From positions 2,895,835 to 2,959,834 of the forward strand of contig CM021323.1 of assembly GCA_010645155.1 (NCBI GenBank): 64,000 nt of DNA, written 5' to 3'. The translations under genes and the position numbers were made by a program. Source of the DNA: Tigriopus japonicus. Its lineage: Eukaryota; Arthropoda; Copepoda; Harpacticoida; Harpacticidae. How positions within the stretch are numbered: position 1 is the stretch's first letter; each line of letters starts with the position of its first letter. The notes beneath the pieces are model-generated. The model did no database searches. It was not told where the DNA came from and saw nothing but the letters and a program-made list of their open reading frames with translations. Of this stretch, positions 46,079 through 56,412 are shown one piece after another.

Positions 46079-46535
46079 ACTAGAGCACTATAATAACAGA
46101 GTAGGGTCATAAATAGAGACGGGCGTTTCGTGCAAATAAGAGCATGCGCGTTAAATGGAATACATATTCACCTTCAAAGATATTGCTGAGCGTAAACAAC
46201 TTTACCTCTTATGAAATCAAATCAGAACCTCACAATAGGCCTTGTCTTTGTTCCTGTTAACAGGACAGCTACAGGAGTACTTCTAATGTTACTCCAACTT
46301 GAATTCAATTGATTTCAAGTTGGATAGAATGAGCCGCGTCTGTGAACGTGGAATTTTATTCCATATAACGTCCATCGTCTTTTTAACACGAAATGCCCGT
46401 CCCTACATAAGTGCGCCATCTAGCGGATTTCATGCGGCAACAGCTCGCACTTCCCACGAAACACATATTTTTGAAGACAAAGATTACAACGGTCGTTCAT
46501 CTTTTTTGGACAAACTTAAGAGCCTAAAATGTTGA
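46079..46535 (+). repeat. Dispersed repeat, forward copy, split by a hAT-like element
   Basis: 46079-46113 plus 46406-46535 match the reverse complement of 46700-46850. Shared strings are TAGAGCACTATAATA, AGAGTAGGGTCAT, GTGCGCCATCTAG, GATTTCATGCGGCAACAGCT and CACATATTTTTGA. A third fragment lies at 50020-50080. The repeat's identity is unknown. The two copies face each other as a diverged inverted pair. Confidence 0.8.
46114..46405. mobile_element. hAT-like MITE with about 45-bp TIRs inside the dispersed repeat
   Basis: The left end TAGAGACGGGCGTTTCGTGC and the inverse of the right end TAGGGACGGGCATTTCGTGT match, and similarity continues for about 45 bp. CATAAA or CATAAG flanks both sides; the uninterrupted copy near 46820 (inverse strand GGGTCATTAAGTGCGCC) shows the empty site, which implies a 5-6 bp duplication rather than a clean 8 bp. 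Length 292 bp, no coding frame. Its first 11 bases nearly equal those of the 23721 element (TAGGGACGGGC). Confidence 0.8.
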
Positions 46536-46699
46536 TGGTGGAACTATAAAAAGAACTTTCATTGTTTTTCTGATGAATTTTGGCATAGATCATGCCTGCA
46601 TTACCTTTTCAGTAGTCAAGTTTCCATGCCAATTTGAAAGGGATTTTACCAATAATTTCAACCAAAAACCACCACGGGTTCATCAACAAATCTCAGTCA

Positions 46700-46850
46700 A
46701 CATTTGAGGCACTTTAATTTGCCCAAAACTGATGGTTGACCGTTGCAATCCTCAAAAATATGTGTATCATGGGAACTGCGAGCTGTTGCCGCATGAAATC
46801 CACTAGATGGCGCACTTAATGACCCTACTCTGCTATTATAGTGCTCTAGG
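46700..46850 (-). repeat. Dispersed repeat, inverse copy, uninterrupted
   Basis: Reverse-strand homologue of 46079-46535 without the hAT-like insertion. It therefore shows the pre-insertion sequence of that site. Confidence 0.8.
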
Positions 46851-47029
46851 ATAAACGATCCATTATACTCCAGGAGGGAGCTCCTAGTTATCTTGCTCAA
46901 AGAAATGGAGGGAGCTGGCCTTACCTTTGTCTCCACTCCTCCAACGTGGAGGTATTTAGTAGGTTTAGGTAGGATTATGGCCAATTTAATGGCAGGCATG
47001 AACTATCCTGCCTTGATCACGTATATCAC

Positions 47030-47220
47030 TAGTGTGGCCAACTAGCATTTTTCGATGCTAATTTCTGAAAATTAGCATTTTTTCAAGGGCAAAAGCATTG
47101 CAGAATTTTGATTAGCATCACTTGGATTTTTACCATTTTTCTAGCATTATTTGAAAGGCTCTAGAATAAAAAAAAGTTGCAGAGCAGTTAAGCATTATTC
47201 CAGCACTTTTTGATAAAAAA
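47030..47220. mobile_element. One-ended hAT-like remnant with TAGCATTTTT words
   Basis: The left end TAGTGTGGCCAACTAGCATT is followed by reiterated AGCATTTTT, GATGCTAATT and TAGCATTATT words to about 47215. No right end was found. Again the inner TIR-like part contains the word. Confidence 0.45.
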
Positions 47221-47572
47221 AACATCCAATTTTGGGCTTCAAAGACAACTGATTTTGACAGCTGAATTTGCCTACGTTCCCTGACTGAAAAAAAGATAAA
47301 TTAGAAGACTTGTGATCCTTATTTTCAAGTTGGTTCTACAGTACAGGTAACCAAATTTCTGTTTACAGGCTTTGTCTAGGCAACTTGAGAAGGGGCACAA
47401 AGCATTACTTGTCTCAAAAAAGATTAGACTTGTGATGGAACTACAACACCAACTATAGAAAAACAGCTTTTTAAACTTAGAATGGATAAAGAAGTGTTTC
47501 AGTGAAAAAACGTATCAAAAAGGGCTTCAAACCAAAACCATTTTTGTTAAAAGCTCAGTGCAAATCCTACCG

Positions 47573-47637
47573 AGAATGAATGAACTAGCCCTTTTGTGGC
47601 AATCGTTTTACCACAAAAGGGCGAGTTCATTCATTCT
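47573..47637. repeat. 27-bp near-perfect hairpin
   Basis: AGAATGAATGAACTAGCCC, continuing TTTTGTGG (47573-47599), is mirrored by 47611-47637 with one mismatch and an 11-nt loop. It could be a foldback remnant or a small structured transcript; nothing around it decides. Confidence 0.7.
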
Positions 47638-48749
47638 TTGCTCTCTTCAGTACATAAGTTTGAGAAGGCATAACTTTTCACTCCAGCATTCGATTGGGCT
47701 GAAATTTGAAATACGTGTTCTTCTCAATGCAAGCCAGGTCTCAATTGCAGAAGAACGCAAAGGGTTCGTTTTTGCTGGAAATCATCATTCTCATTTCTAG
47801 CCTCCCACTCCATGATTTCCGTACTTCTTGAATCAGATTACGGGCCGGAATTGTCTATTTAGGTTAGTTTTTAACACAATGATAAAGGTCTCTATCCGTA
47901 AATGTTATGAAAGATTTAGTAAAATATGAAAATTCAAATACCTTTTAGAGCCATTGAAAATTCCAAAGTTGAAGGCAGGCATTTGCATTTGAATTTTCAA
48001 ACAAATATGTTTTAAATGGAAATATTGTGAATTGAATTGGAAAACATGAACTAAAATGTTCGGATTCGTTTCGAGGAATGTTTTGCCCGTAAAATATTTC
48101 GCAAGTCCAAATCTGACAGGCTTTGACGCATCCGAACAAATCCAAATCCAAAAATTGGCGCTAGAATTCGAACCAAGGAGGCAGAACAGCCGCGCGGTTT
48201 AACACTCCGAATATCAGACGGCAAGTAAGTCCTTCCCAGACAGCATTGGCTGGAATCCCACTGTCTCTTTCATTCTTACAAGGAATTTCATTTCTTTTAG
48301 CGGCATTATTAATCTGCAAATAATTCGAATTCCATCGGGTTCGGATCCGATGCACCAAGGATTGGATGCACAACTCTACTCAAAACGTCATCATACGGTT
48401 ACCCCTGTAAAATGGTTATCAAAGTTCCTTCATTTCATGACGCTTCAGTTCACTTATAAGTTTTTTTGGCATTTTTTACTATCTCATCAAACTATCATTG
48501 TCGTAAAAAGCTAATCAAAGGTTATTTTTTGTTGTTTTCACCCACTAAAAATCCGCCCTCTAGTAACGCTTGGTCAATAGTATTGATAACGTCTTTTCTG
48601 TGGATTTGTTAGATCATTTTTTGTCCATGACTAGTCCAAATGTTGGGGTAGTTTTGCCCTCAAATTGGGCAATTTTGCCCAACGAGGAAAATATTTGGAA
48701 ATATTTACTTCAGAAATAAGTTGATCCACCAATGGGAATTCTCCCCGCA
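47638..48749. other. Intergenic sequence with GGATTCG-word remnants
   Basis: 48060-48165 and 48320-48376 contain GGATTCG, AATCCAAATCC and CGGATCCGATGCAC words, related to 11530-11720. GGTTCGAATTC on the minus strand near 48165-48175 looks like a pol III B box, but no A box was found at the right distance. No gene seen. Confidence 0.4.
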
Positions 48750-49563
48750 CCATTTCGGCTACACGATTAAGACCATGTTAAGCACATGCTACATGGAGCA
48801 TGTTTGGAAATAATTCCTTCAATCCTCGACCAGCCTTGAGGCAATACGCCACGTATTGCTGATGGTGCCACACCATCGGTGATAAAAAGCCGAACTCTGG
48901 CAAAATCAAGGTCATTACTGAGAAGTTTATAGAGTGCTCCAATAGCTGCTTGTTGCAAATTTTCGTTGTTTGCGGACTGTATATCAATGAGATCAATCAG
49001 GAATGGGCAATCTTGAAACTCTCCATCTAATGGTCCACATAGAACAGCGGTCATTGCCCGCCCTCGTCTATCAGTTGTTTCATCAACCATGATAAATAAA
49101 TCTTTTTCGGTTAAGCGTACTTTGTATCGATTGAGGATGTCCTTTGCTTTCTGTTCCATTATTAAGGTCAGAGTGGGCCGACTTGGTACGTTCTGTTGGG
49201 CATATTTCTTAAAGAATTTTTGAAACTCTGGTCGATCCACCTTCCCGAAAGGGATATCACATGTTATCATCAAGTGAGCCAAATCTTCTGTAAATGTTGT
49301 GTTTGGTTTCACAAGTACTTGATCAAGTGTGCTCTGAGTGTTGAGCTGCCTCTGGTCACGAAGTCGAAGGTTGTCGGCGTGTATTTTGTGCACACATGGG
49401 AAACAACATTACTTCGCCGATTGGTGGGGCAAGACTTGGAGGAAAGCTTGCAAAACAATGCTTTTTCAGCTATGTTAAAGGACCAAATACTGTTGCCCCC
49501 AAACTCTCCAATTAGAGCAGATCCATTTGTTAACTTTGGCATTTCTCTATTATAATCTCGCAA
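48750..49563 (-). pseudogene. Decayed hAT-type transposase with BED-like zinc finger
   Basis: On the minus strand the first frame (49563-49309) contains CKLSSKSCPTNRRSNVVSHV, which resembles the BED zinc finger of hAT transposases and of CGGBP1-like domesticated relatives. A frameshift near 49390 moves into the frame 49393-48767 (LDQVLVKPNTTFTEDLAHLM, VDETTDRRGRAM, VRLFITDGVAPS), which resembles the start of the hAT catalytic domain (a conserved VDET or DGA-type region). The C-terminal dimerisation region is absent. This is the only hAT-like transposase sequence in the window and it is not intact. Relation to the hAT MITEs here cannot be tested by eye. Confidence 0.65.
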
Positions 49564-49640
49564 GATATTAAATGTTGGTCAAATCAAATGAATCTACTCG
49601 CGAAAGTAGTACAAATAAAACATGCCGTTTAGGCCCAAAT

Positions 49641-49815
49641 AATGGTAAATAAAATGGCATATAAAACAAGAAATGGTAAATAAAATGGCATATAAAACAA
49701 GAAATGGTAAATAAAATGGCATATAAAACAAGAAATGGTAAATAAAATGGCATATAAAACAAGAAATGGTAAATAAAATGGCATATAAAACAAGAAATGG
49801 TAAATAAAATGGCAA
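49641..49815. repeat. 31-bp tandem repeat (minisatellite), about 5.5 copies
   Basis: Unit AATGGTAAATAAAATGGCAT followed by ATAAAACAAGA, starting at 49641, 49672, 49703, 49734, 49765 and 49796 (partial). Copies are essentially identical. Because 31 is not a multiple of three, open frames across it cycle through all frames and give periodic pseudo-proteins. There are no unique spacers, so it is not a CRISPR array. Confidence 0.95.
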
Positions 49816-49819
49816 ATTG

Positions 49820-49909
49820 TAAAGAGAGTTAATCATTATTATAGTTGCAATAATTAATGGTCATATAAACATTAATTATTGCAACTATAATAATGATTAA
49901 CTCTCTTTA
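49820..49909. repeat. Perfect 40-bp inverted repeat (hairpin), 10-nt loop
   Basis: 49820-49859 and 49870-49909 are exact inverse complements (outer TAAAGAGAGTTAATCATTAT, loop GTCATATAAA). It starts five bases after the minisatellite ends. The right flank GGGAATCCCATTCC and TGTAGCGGT also occurs at 3402-3422. Confidence 0.95.
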
Positions 49910-50728
49910 TAGGGAATCCCATTCCTTGTAGCGGTATTGAAAAATCTTTAAAAGCTAGCAAATAGCAAATAAACATGTTTTTGGGCATAGAATCTTATTT
50001 GCCTGAAATCTGCACCCCTAATCATGGGAACTGCGAGCTGTTGCCGCATGAAATCCACTAGATGTCGCCCTTTATGACTCTTATCTTATGGCTTCCTCCC
50101 TTTCTAGACAACTGATATACCATGGAAAAATTTTCTAACATACACTTTATTAACAAACTATCTCAAAGAAAAACTTAAATACAAAATTTAGACTCACAAT
50201 GCAACAAATATGTCCCTTGTTATCACCTTTATCATTTAAGTTTAAATTGAAGCGAAAATGTCCCTGATCAAATGCAAGTTTTGTCGATTCCCTGGTTTTA
50301 GTAGTCCCTCCCTTGATTCTCCCTTTTTCAAAATTGGGACTTGGGGGCCCGGAGGAGCCTGGAAGAAGTACGATTCGAAAACTTCGATCATGAGCACGCT
50401 GAAATGTGGGCAAACCAAAATGCAATATGTCTCAATATGTAAAATGCAAAATGTCATTTTATAAGCGTAACATTTTTCTCTTGGGCAAATAGAGATTTTT
50501 CTCTTTCGCCCGTGGGCTGCGGACTCGTCTCGGGGCACGCCCCACCCCTTGGTTTATTTGGAGAAGCAAAGACAATAGAACTCAAAAGCAAGAAATCAGT
50601 CAATTCAGAAATCACTCCTGCTAGACGCAAGATTTTGATGTTGAAATCGCGCAACCTTTAATTAAACCGACTCGATTAATTCGACTCTGAAAGTCCGTTA
50701 GACTATTTACATGCAATAATCATCGGTT
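49910..50728. other. Intergenic sequence with repeat fragments
   Basis: 49985-50017 ends in TGCACCCCTA, an inverse TAGGGGTGCA hAT-like end with no partner found. 50020-50080 is a third copy fragment of the 46079-46850 dispersed repeat (GGGAACTGCGAGCTGTTGCC). The remainder, including frames on both strands at 50150-50654, has no recognised motif. Confidence 0.45.
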
Positions 50729-50836
50729 TTGTTGTCAAAATTCATCCTTCATAGTGCATATCTGCGTTCAGTTTCAGTATGCAAAACCGAAACCAAAACT
50801 GAAACCAAAATTTCGGCTGAAAGTGCATTTAGTCAG
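50729..50836. mobile_element. Right-half remnant of the ACCGAAAC-word hAT MITE family
   Basis: TTTTGTTGTCAAA, then TCATAGTGCAT, ACCGAAACCAAAACTGAAAC and ATTTCGGCTGAAAG align with 17875-17975 of the intact MITE. The terminal repeat itself is eroded. Confidence 0.7.
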
Positions 50837-51172
50837 TTACAAAATTAAATAGAGCCGAAGTAATACAATTGTGAGAAATGGGTCACGCAAAATAGTGTCC
50901 AAAGTCCAAATCCAAAATCTTAACTTAAGCCAAATTTGGAAATTCCAAAAATCTTTGTTTTTCACACACAGAGGGTTTATATAGGGAAACTATGAGCGAT
51001 CTAGCCACACATTTGTATTTTTATTTGCGGTCCAAAGCATTTTTCTTCATCACAAGGCATGATCTTCATGAATCATGATAAAGAAAAGCCATTTATTGAA
51101 ATAGGAAAAAACTGAACCAATGCACAATGAACCCAGAGGGGGAAATTTCAAATCTTAAAATGCAGTACTAGA

Positions 51173-51421
51173 AGAGGGGACGGCAACCACTTTTGGGTCA
51201 AGGCCCACGAATTTGTTAACGTGTTGTCAGGGGCTCATCAAACAGACGTTGGTAGGTTCAGGGGCCCACAAATTAAAGATCAAAAAGCTTTGGGCCAACG
51301 AGTACAGTACTATGGATGGCTCTTGGGCCCACTATTTTGGACTTTCCCCATGCCTCCTGGGCCCACCAAAGACCACCCTTGGGCCCACATGTGGGCCGCG
51401 GCCCATCGGTTGCCGACCCCG
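51173..51421. mobile_element. hAT MITE (GGCAACC ends) with exact 8-bp target duplication
   Basis: GGGGACGGCAACC near the left end and GGTTGCCGACCCC near the right end are inverted. GTACTAGA flanks exactly at 51165-51172 and 51422-51429. Length 249 bp. The interior reiterates GGGCCCAC or GGCCCAC, giving a G+C-rich island. Relatives: 58612-58771 and 61240-61433. The GGTCGGCAACC-type end is a well-known hAT terminal form in animal genomes. Confidence 0.92.
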
Positions 51422-51429
51422 GTACTAGA

Positions 51430-52985
51430 AAGTCCTGAATTGTTGAAAAAATGCTCTCGTTTTTTTTGTATTTCAAGCCTTAACTAAAAAGTTTTGTTCA
51501 AAATGGTAAATCTGGTTGTTTGTAGGATGTCAAAAATTAGGTTTCTGGACAAATTTATTAAAAGTAAATAAAATCCCATATTTATCCATATTTGACTGAG
51601 ACTTTTTATCGATGCTTTCAAATGGCATATCTAGAAATCAATTTACTGACAATGTTTATTTTGACCAATTTTGATGGACTTTTATCAATCTAAAGTCAAA
51701 ATTTTCCTTTCAGAGGAGGCGAAAATTTGTACTCTTTTATCAAAAACTTTCCATTTTTTGGGGGTATGCGTCATATTTTGTTAAATTGAAAAAAATAGAG
51801 ACTGTTTTATGTAGATTTTAAGGAAGCCAGAGTGACCGCACGAACCAGCGAGTTATTGAAAAGGCCGAGCGAGTGTAAGTACTTCTTTTCTTCTGATGAA
51901 TAATACACATTTCTGCTATTGTCGCATCTATGTTTAATCTGTTCTTAAAATTTGCCTATTATGAGAGTGCACATGACTGAGGACCAAGAGAGGGAAAGTA
52001 CTATTTGGTGAATGGTCAACGTTATATATAAGAGAATTGCCTCTCAGCAACAACTTTTTTCTAAAATTAAGAGACTTTGTGTTCTGAATCCACCGCAAAA
52101 TGTTGTTTAATCAAGAGTTATTTTTTTTGTTTTTCAAGTATTACTATCTCTAGTTTTGACTAAATATGCCCTACGTTCTTGCTTGAATTTGAAAAATACA
52201 TTATCTATAATAAAAAAAGAATCCCATTAAGAAAATAACACTTCATTAGAACGCACGGAAACATTGCCCAAATCATTTTTATCTGACATGACAATTTTAT
52301 TACGATCAGATTTATTTTGTAGCACTTTGCCGCTTTTATTACAATGGCTCGTTAAATGATCAAACCATATCAATTGTTAGGTATGTATGTTAAAAACATT
52401 ACCCATGTCAGAAATTTATAACTGTTCCTGGGTATTTCTTGGACTGCATTGAAGTCCATAAGCAAGCAAAATATCATTGATTTAACTTGGAAGAAAGACG
52501 AAAACGAAATTTCCAGCAAATTATCATTCTGGGCCCACTGTGCAATGAATGAAACAACCCCAACAAACCCAACCGACGCGAGGTTTAAATTTTGAATAAT
52601 AAAACCTTTGGTTCAAGTAGTAAACATTTCGGAATTTGAGGATGATTCTCGATTGAAATTTGTTGGCGTACATTGAATCATAACTGGTTTTCGTCAATTA
52701 GCAGAATAACTCTGACCTAAATAATAGTATTTTCTATCATGTAAAACAGAGGCGCCAAAAACGATGGAAGCTAAAGAATGAAAGTCAAAGATCACGGAAG
52801 GTTTGGTATTCGAAAAACGCAACCTCTAAATTTTGAGCAACGACATTTTGGGCTCCAAAATAAATTCAAATTTGCTCGTGCACACAAAAAGCATCAGTTA
52901 GTTGAATGAGCAACTAATCTCTTGCTTTCATTAAAATGATAGCAGTATTTCAGCATGTTTTAATTATTAACAATAAAATTCAATT
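51430..52985. other. Intergenic sequence, no gene seen
   Basis: AT-rich with no recognised element ends. A short G+C-richer string at 51830-51878 ends in a donor-like GTGTAAGT, but I could not link it to any exon. Confidence 0.4.
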
Positions 52986-52989
52986 GAGT

Positions 52990-53755
52990 CAGGTTGCCGA
53001 GAATAACATGGCTTTAGACTGGATGAATTTTTGCGCAATGACATATGGGTTGTTTCATTAGATGCTCCATTTAAAGACAATAGAGGCTGTGATATTGAGC
53101 AGCCAAAATCCGGGAAGGATTTAGGAGTTGTCATTCAAGATAATCAAAAGTTTCAGGAGCATATCCAATTGACAGTGGTTAAGGCGTTTCAAACGTGTGG
53201 CTGGAACTATCCATGGACATTAAGAAATCCTTGATCTATCGCACTTTCAAGCCCAGAGATAATGTTGCGATGCCAACTCTCCACAAGTCGATTGTTCAGC
53301 CTCATCTTGAATATGCCGCACTCATTTGGGCTCCATTGCATTGGATGACTTCATGGGATCATTAATGAGTTCGGTACGTTTGCAAAAGGTCGATGCAGGT
53401 ACAAAGATGTTTCACTAGGAACATCGCAGGAATGAGAGAGCTCTCATATTGGGAGAGGCTCCAGAAGTTAGGGCTGTTCAGTACTCGGAGAAGGTATGAA
53501 AGGTATCTGATACTGTTTGTTTTCAAGAGCATCCATGGGCTCTCTCCAAACCCAGGATTTGAGATCAGTTGCAGCGATCGTAAAGGTTTTACTTGGCCTC
53601 TGAGAGCACATCCGAATCTTAAGAAATCGAGCTTAGTTCAAAATGATGATTTTGCAATGCAAAAAACAAAAAAATGGATGGTTTTGGCAAGAGTTTACTT
53701 TGATGGCTCCGTTAGCAAACGAAGTATATTTCCAAGAGGGATGAGGCATTAGGTT
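52990..53755 (+). pseudogene. LINE reverse transcriptase C-terminal region, frameshifted
   Basis: 53031-53234 encodes KSGKDLGVVIQDNQKFQEHI and VVKAFQTCGW; 53240-53390 continues in other frames (a PQLDYA-like segment, LEYAALIWAPL in part); 53393-53752 encodes VQRCFTRNIAGMRELSYWER, LQKLGLFSTRRRYERYLILF and NPGFEISCSDRKGFTW. This is the thumb and C-terminal domain of a Jockey/CR1-like LINE ORF2. The palm with FADD is missing upstream. The minus-strand fragment at 58777-58977 belongs to the same family. Confidence 0.88.
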
Positions 53756-54652
53756 ATTGTATATGAAACCGATTGAAAAAAAAAACTCTTTATGTCCTCT
53801 GACAACTATTCATGTCACAAAGGTTGAGCTAATCTCCATTCTGCGTGGAAATAAACTTTCCATGATTTCAGGTTACGTAAACAAAGCCTATAATGTTTTT
53901 TGCGTCTGCATTTGCTTTATTCAAGTCCAGCAAAGCAATGCCTGAAGCCTGCAGACGGATGTATTCATACATATTCATAATTTCCGTTCTCACAGAGCAA
54001 TGCCCGCAGATCCATATTTCTATCTAAAAGCAAAAAATTCAAGCATTTGAATAAAAACGACTATTTGTCAAGCGTTATAAATTATGGGTGGAGATTCGTC
54101 TGCTCTACTTTTTTTCTAAAAAATTCCCACGATGACTTAAACACTAGATAGTCTAGGTATATATTTCACCATTTTTGAATTCCTGAATTAAATCATTGGC
54201 ATTTTTAAATATATGTAAGGAAATATATTTCGATAGGCAGCGTTTCGAAACTTAATTATCATTTTCATGATTTCGCTCAGCTCACCTTTTGATTTGACAG
54301 TAATTTTGCTTGGCACGAAATAATGCTCACTCAACCATGTTTAATTTACAAGATCGCTCTCGCAATTTGACGGCGGAAGTCACGTCCTATTCTTGATTTT
54401 TGATTGATGGACCGACTTCGCGTGAAATATGATACGGGGTGTGATATCATTGCGTCGACTTTAAATAATTTGAGACAGTTATATTTTGATAATTAACCAT
54501 TTGGACGAGGTGCTGCTTCAAGACGTCATTGCTTTATCAAGAAAGAGTATGTTTTTGAATGCTTTGTTTTGTGATCTTGAACTCAGACAAGAATTGTCAA
54601 TTTCCAATTTTCTTAAAACTGGGGTATGTGTCGTACTAGATTACATATAAAT
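53756..54652. other. Intergenic sequence, no gene seen
   Basis: No exon, RNA gene or repeat boundary recognised. It could include the 3' UTR of the LINE fragment. Confidence 0.4.
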
Positions 54653-55080
54653 TAGGGCTCGGATAAAGTTGCAATTTTTGGCGCTAAAGTTGCAAAATTG
54701 TGTGTTACAAAATTGCACCTAATTTGACGGCCCAAAAGTTCCACCTTTTGACAAAAAAATGTCAAATTTGGCAAAATATAGGTCTCAACACTGAGTGAAA
54801 TTTTATGAATTGAATTCATCCTTTCTTTTTACTTGGCTTCCTTAAAAACAGTTTTGCTTTGCATGACTTTTTCTAAAGTTAAAAAATAACGTTATCTCTC
54901 CGAAAAGGTTCAGCAAAAATTGTGTGTATAATATAAAATTCGAACAATTTCCCACAGGATTTAAGTGATTGAGATAAAAATTGCCAAAAGTTACTGTTTG
55001 TTCCGAAAAAATCGAAAAGTTCCAAAATTTGACTGAAATGGTCAAAAGTTACAATTTTTGGGTTTGATGCCCCAAGCCCA
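54653..55080. mobile_element. Probable hAT-like MITE with AAAGTTGCAATTTTTG words
   Basis: The left end TAGGGCTCGGATAAAGTTGC and the inverse of the right end (TGGGCTTGGGGCATCAAACC, then AAAAATTGTAACTTTT) are imperfect inverted repeats. AAAGTTGCAA, AAAATTGCACC, AAAAGTTCCA and CAAAAGTTAC words recur throughout both halves. No convincing target duplication was found, so the ends are approximate. Confidence 0.55.
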
Positions 55081-56214
55081 AGATTTAATGATACTTAATG
55101 TGAGATGAGAGAGGTCTCATCACACAAGATCAGATGAGAGAGGTAAATGAAAAGTTCTCGATCTTTCCAACGATGTTTTGAATTTCCGTTGATTATTAGA
55201 CTAACAAAGCGACGAAACGATCCTTTCTCCCCTATACAATTAGTAAATGCATATGTACGTATTAAGATGAATGACCTACGATTGAAATCTTAATCAAATA
55301 TTTCATAGTACCACGAATCAGAGTTTTATTCAAATGTGGGATGGATTTGCTTACGAATTATTTTTGTCCAATCAAGTTCAGTCAACCAAAAAGTTTGTCT
55401 TCCACAGGAAAAAAACGAATATTCAGGCCACGCAAGGAGAAATTGAGAACTTCTCAATGACTTCACATGCTAATTGAGCTGGTTACTCGTCAATTTTCCC
55501 AACTGGCGTTCACGTCAACATGGAAAGAAGCCATCAGAGTGGAACAATCCCAGGACTTGTCTAATTTTGAGACTGACGGAACACGAAATCAGATTTTATG
55601 ATTGATAATTGCATGCTCAATGGCTTTTTGCTTCGGTGTGATTGAGCTCTTGACAATGAGATATATAACATGTAAAATCTGATATCTTGGGGAATCTCAA
55701 CAAGATAGGTTTGCTTTTTGGGGGGGAAAGTGTGGGGTTTCTGTAGGGACGAGGTCAAATTGAAAATAAATAAGACCTTTCGTTAGCAAAAGTTGTGCAA
55801 GCATGCCCCACAAAGCAAAATAAAGAGCAAAGACGCATTGATGAACTTTTTCAAGGATATCTTCTTTTACGCCTTTCTCGCACAACAAAACTAAGATTTT
55901 TTTGAGGCTCTTGGATTGGGTGTGTCTCATACATTATAACCTAAAATAACCTCACATAGAACCTTAAAGCCTTAAAGCTCAGATAAGACCGGGTATTTGT
56001 CTAAAAAATGTAACCAAATGACTCATTTGGCGTACCTAAAGCAATTTAAAAACAATGAGTCTGTTCAAAACATTCTGTTTTGCTCACTCTTTTGAATTAT
56101 GGAGAGTTTATATCTTTACAAGGGCAAGCACAGTGCTTATTTAAGAGCATATTTAAGATGGGAAAGCCAATCTTAAGTTTCGAATGCAATTAAGACGGTT
56201 ACAGGGCAACTCCA
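55081..56214. other. Intergenic sequence, no gene seen
   Basis: A short duplication of GATGAGAGAGGT occurs at 55103 and 55132. Minus-strand frames at 55561-55930 have no motif. Nothing else recognised. Confidence 0.4.
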
Positions 56215-56412
56215 CTGGAGTTGTCTGGTGGGTCGAGTTGTCCAGTGGGTTGAGTTGTCCAGTGGGTCGAATTGTCCAGTAGGTTGAGTTGTCCAGTGGG
56301 TCGAGTTGTCCAGTGGGTCGAGTTGTCCAGTGGGTCGAGTTGTCCAGTGGGTCGAGTTGTCCAGTAGGTTGAGTTGTCCAGTGGGTCGAGTTGTCCAGTT
56401 AGTCGAGTTTTC
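56215..56412. repeat. 17-bp tandem repeat (minisatellite), about 11 copies
   Basis: Unit GTTGTCCAGTGGGTCGA with variants (TTGA for TCGA, TAGG for TGGG). Copies drift most at the two edges. The repetitive open frames on both strands (for example TGQLDPLDNSTHW on the minus strand) are a by-product of the repeat. Confidence 0.93.

Noticed and set aside
48160..48180. Pol III B box (GGTTCGAATTC) as a tRNA gene on the minus strand
   Set aside because: No A box or cloverleaf at a fitting distance, and the surroundings are GGATTCG-word repeats that produce such strings by chance.
49641..49815. CRISPR-like look of a short direct repeat array
   Set aside because: The repeats are strictly tandem with no unique spacers, and the context is eukaryotic.
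49568..49836. Long minus-strand frame rich in FYLPFLVLYAI repeats as a membrane protein
   Set aside because: It is a direct by-product of the 31-bp minisatellite, which cycles through three frames.
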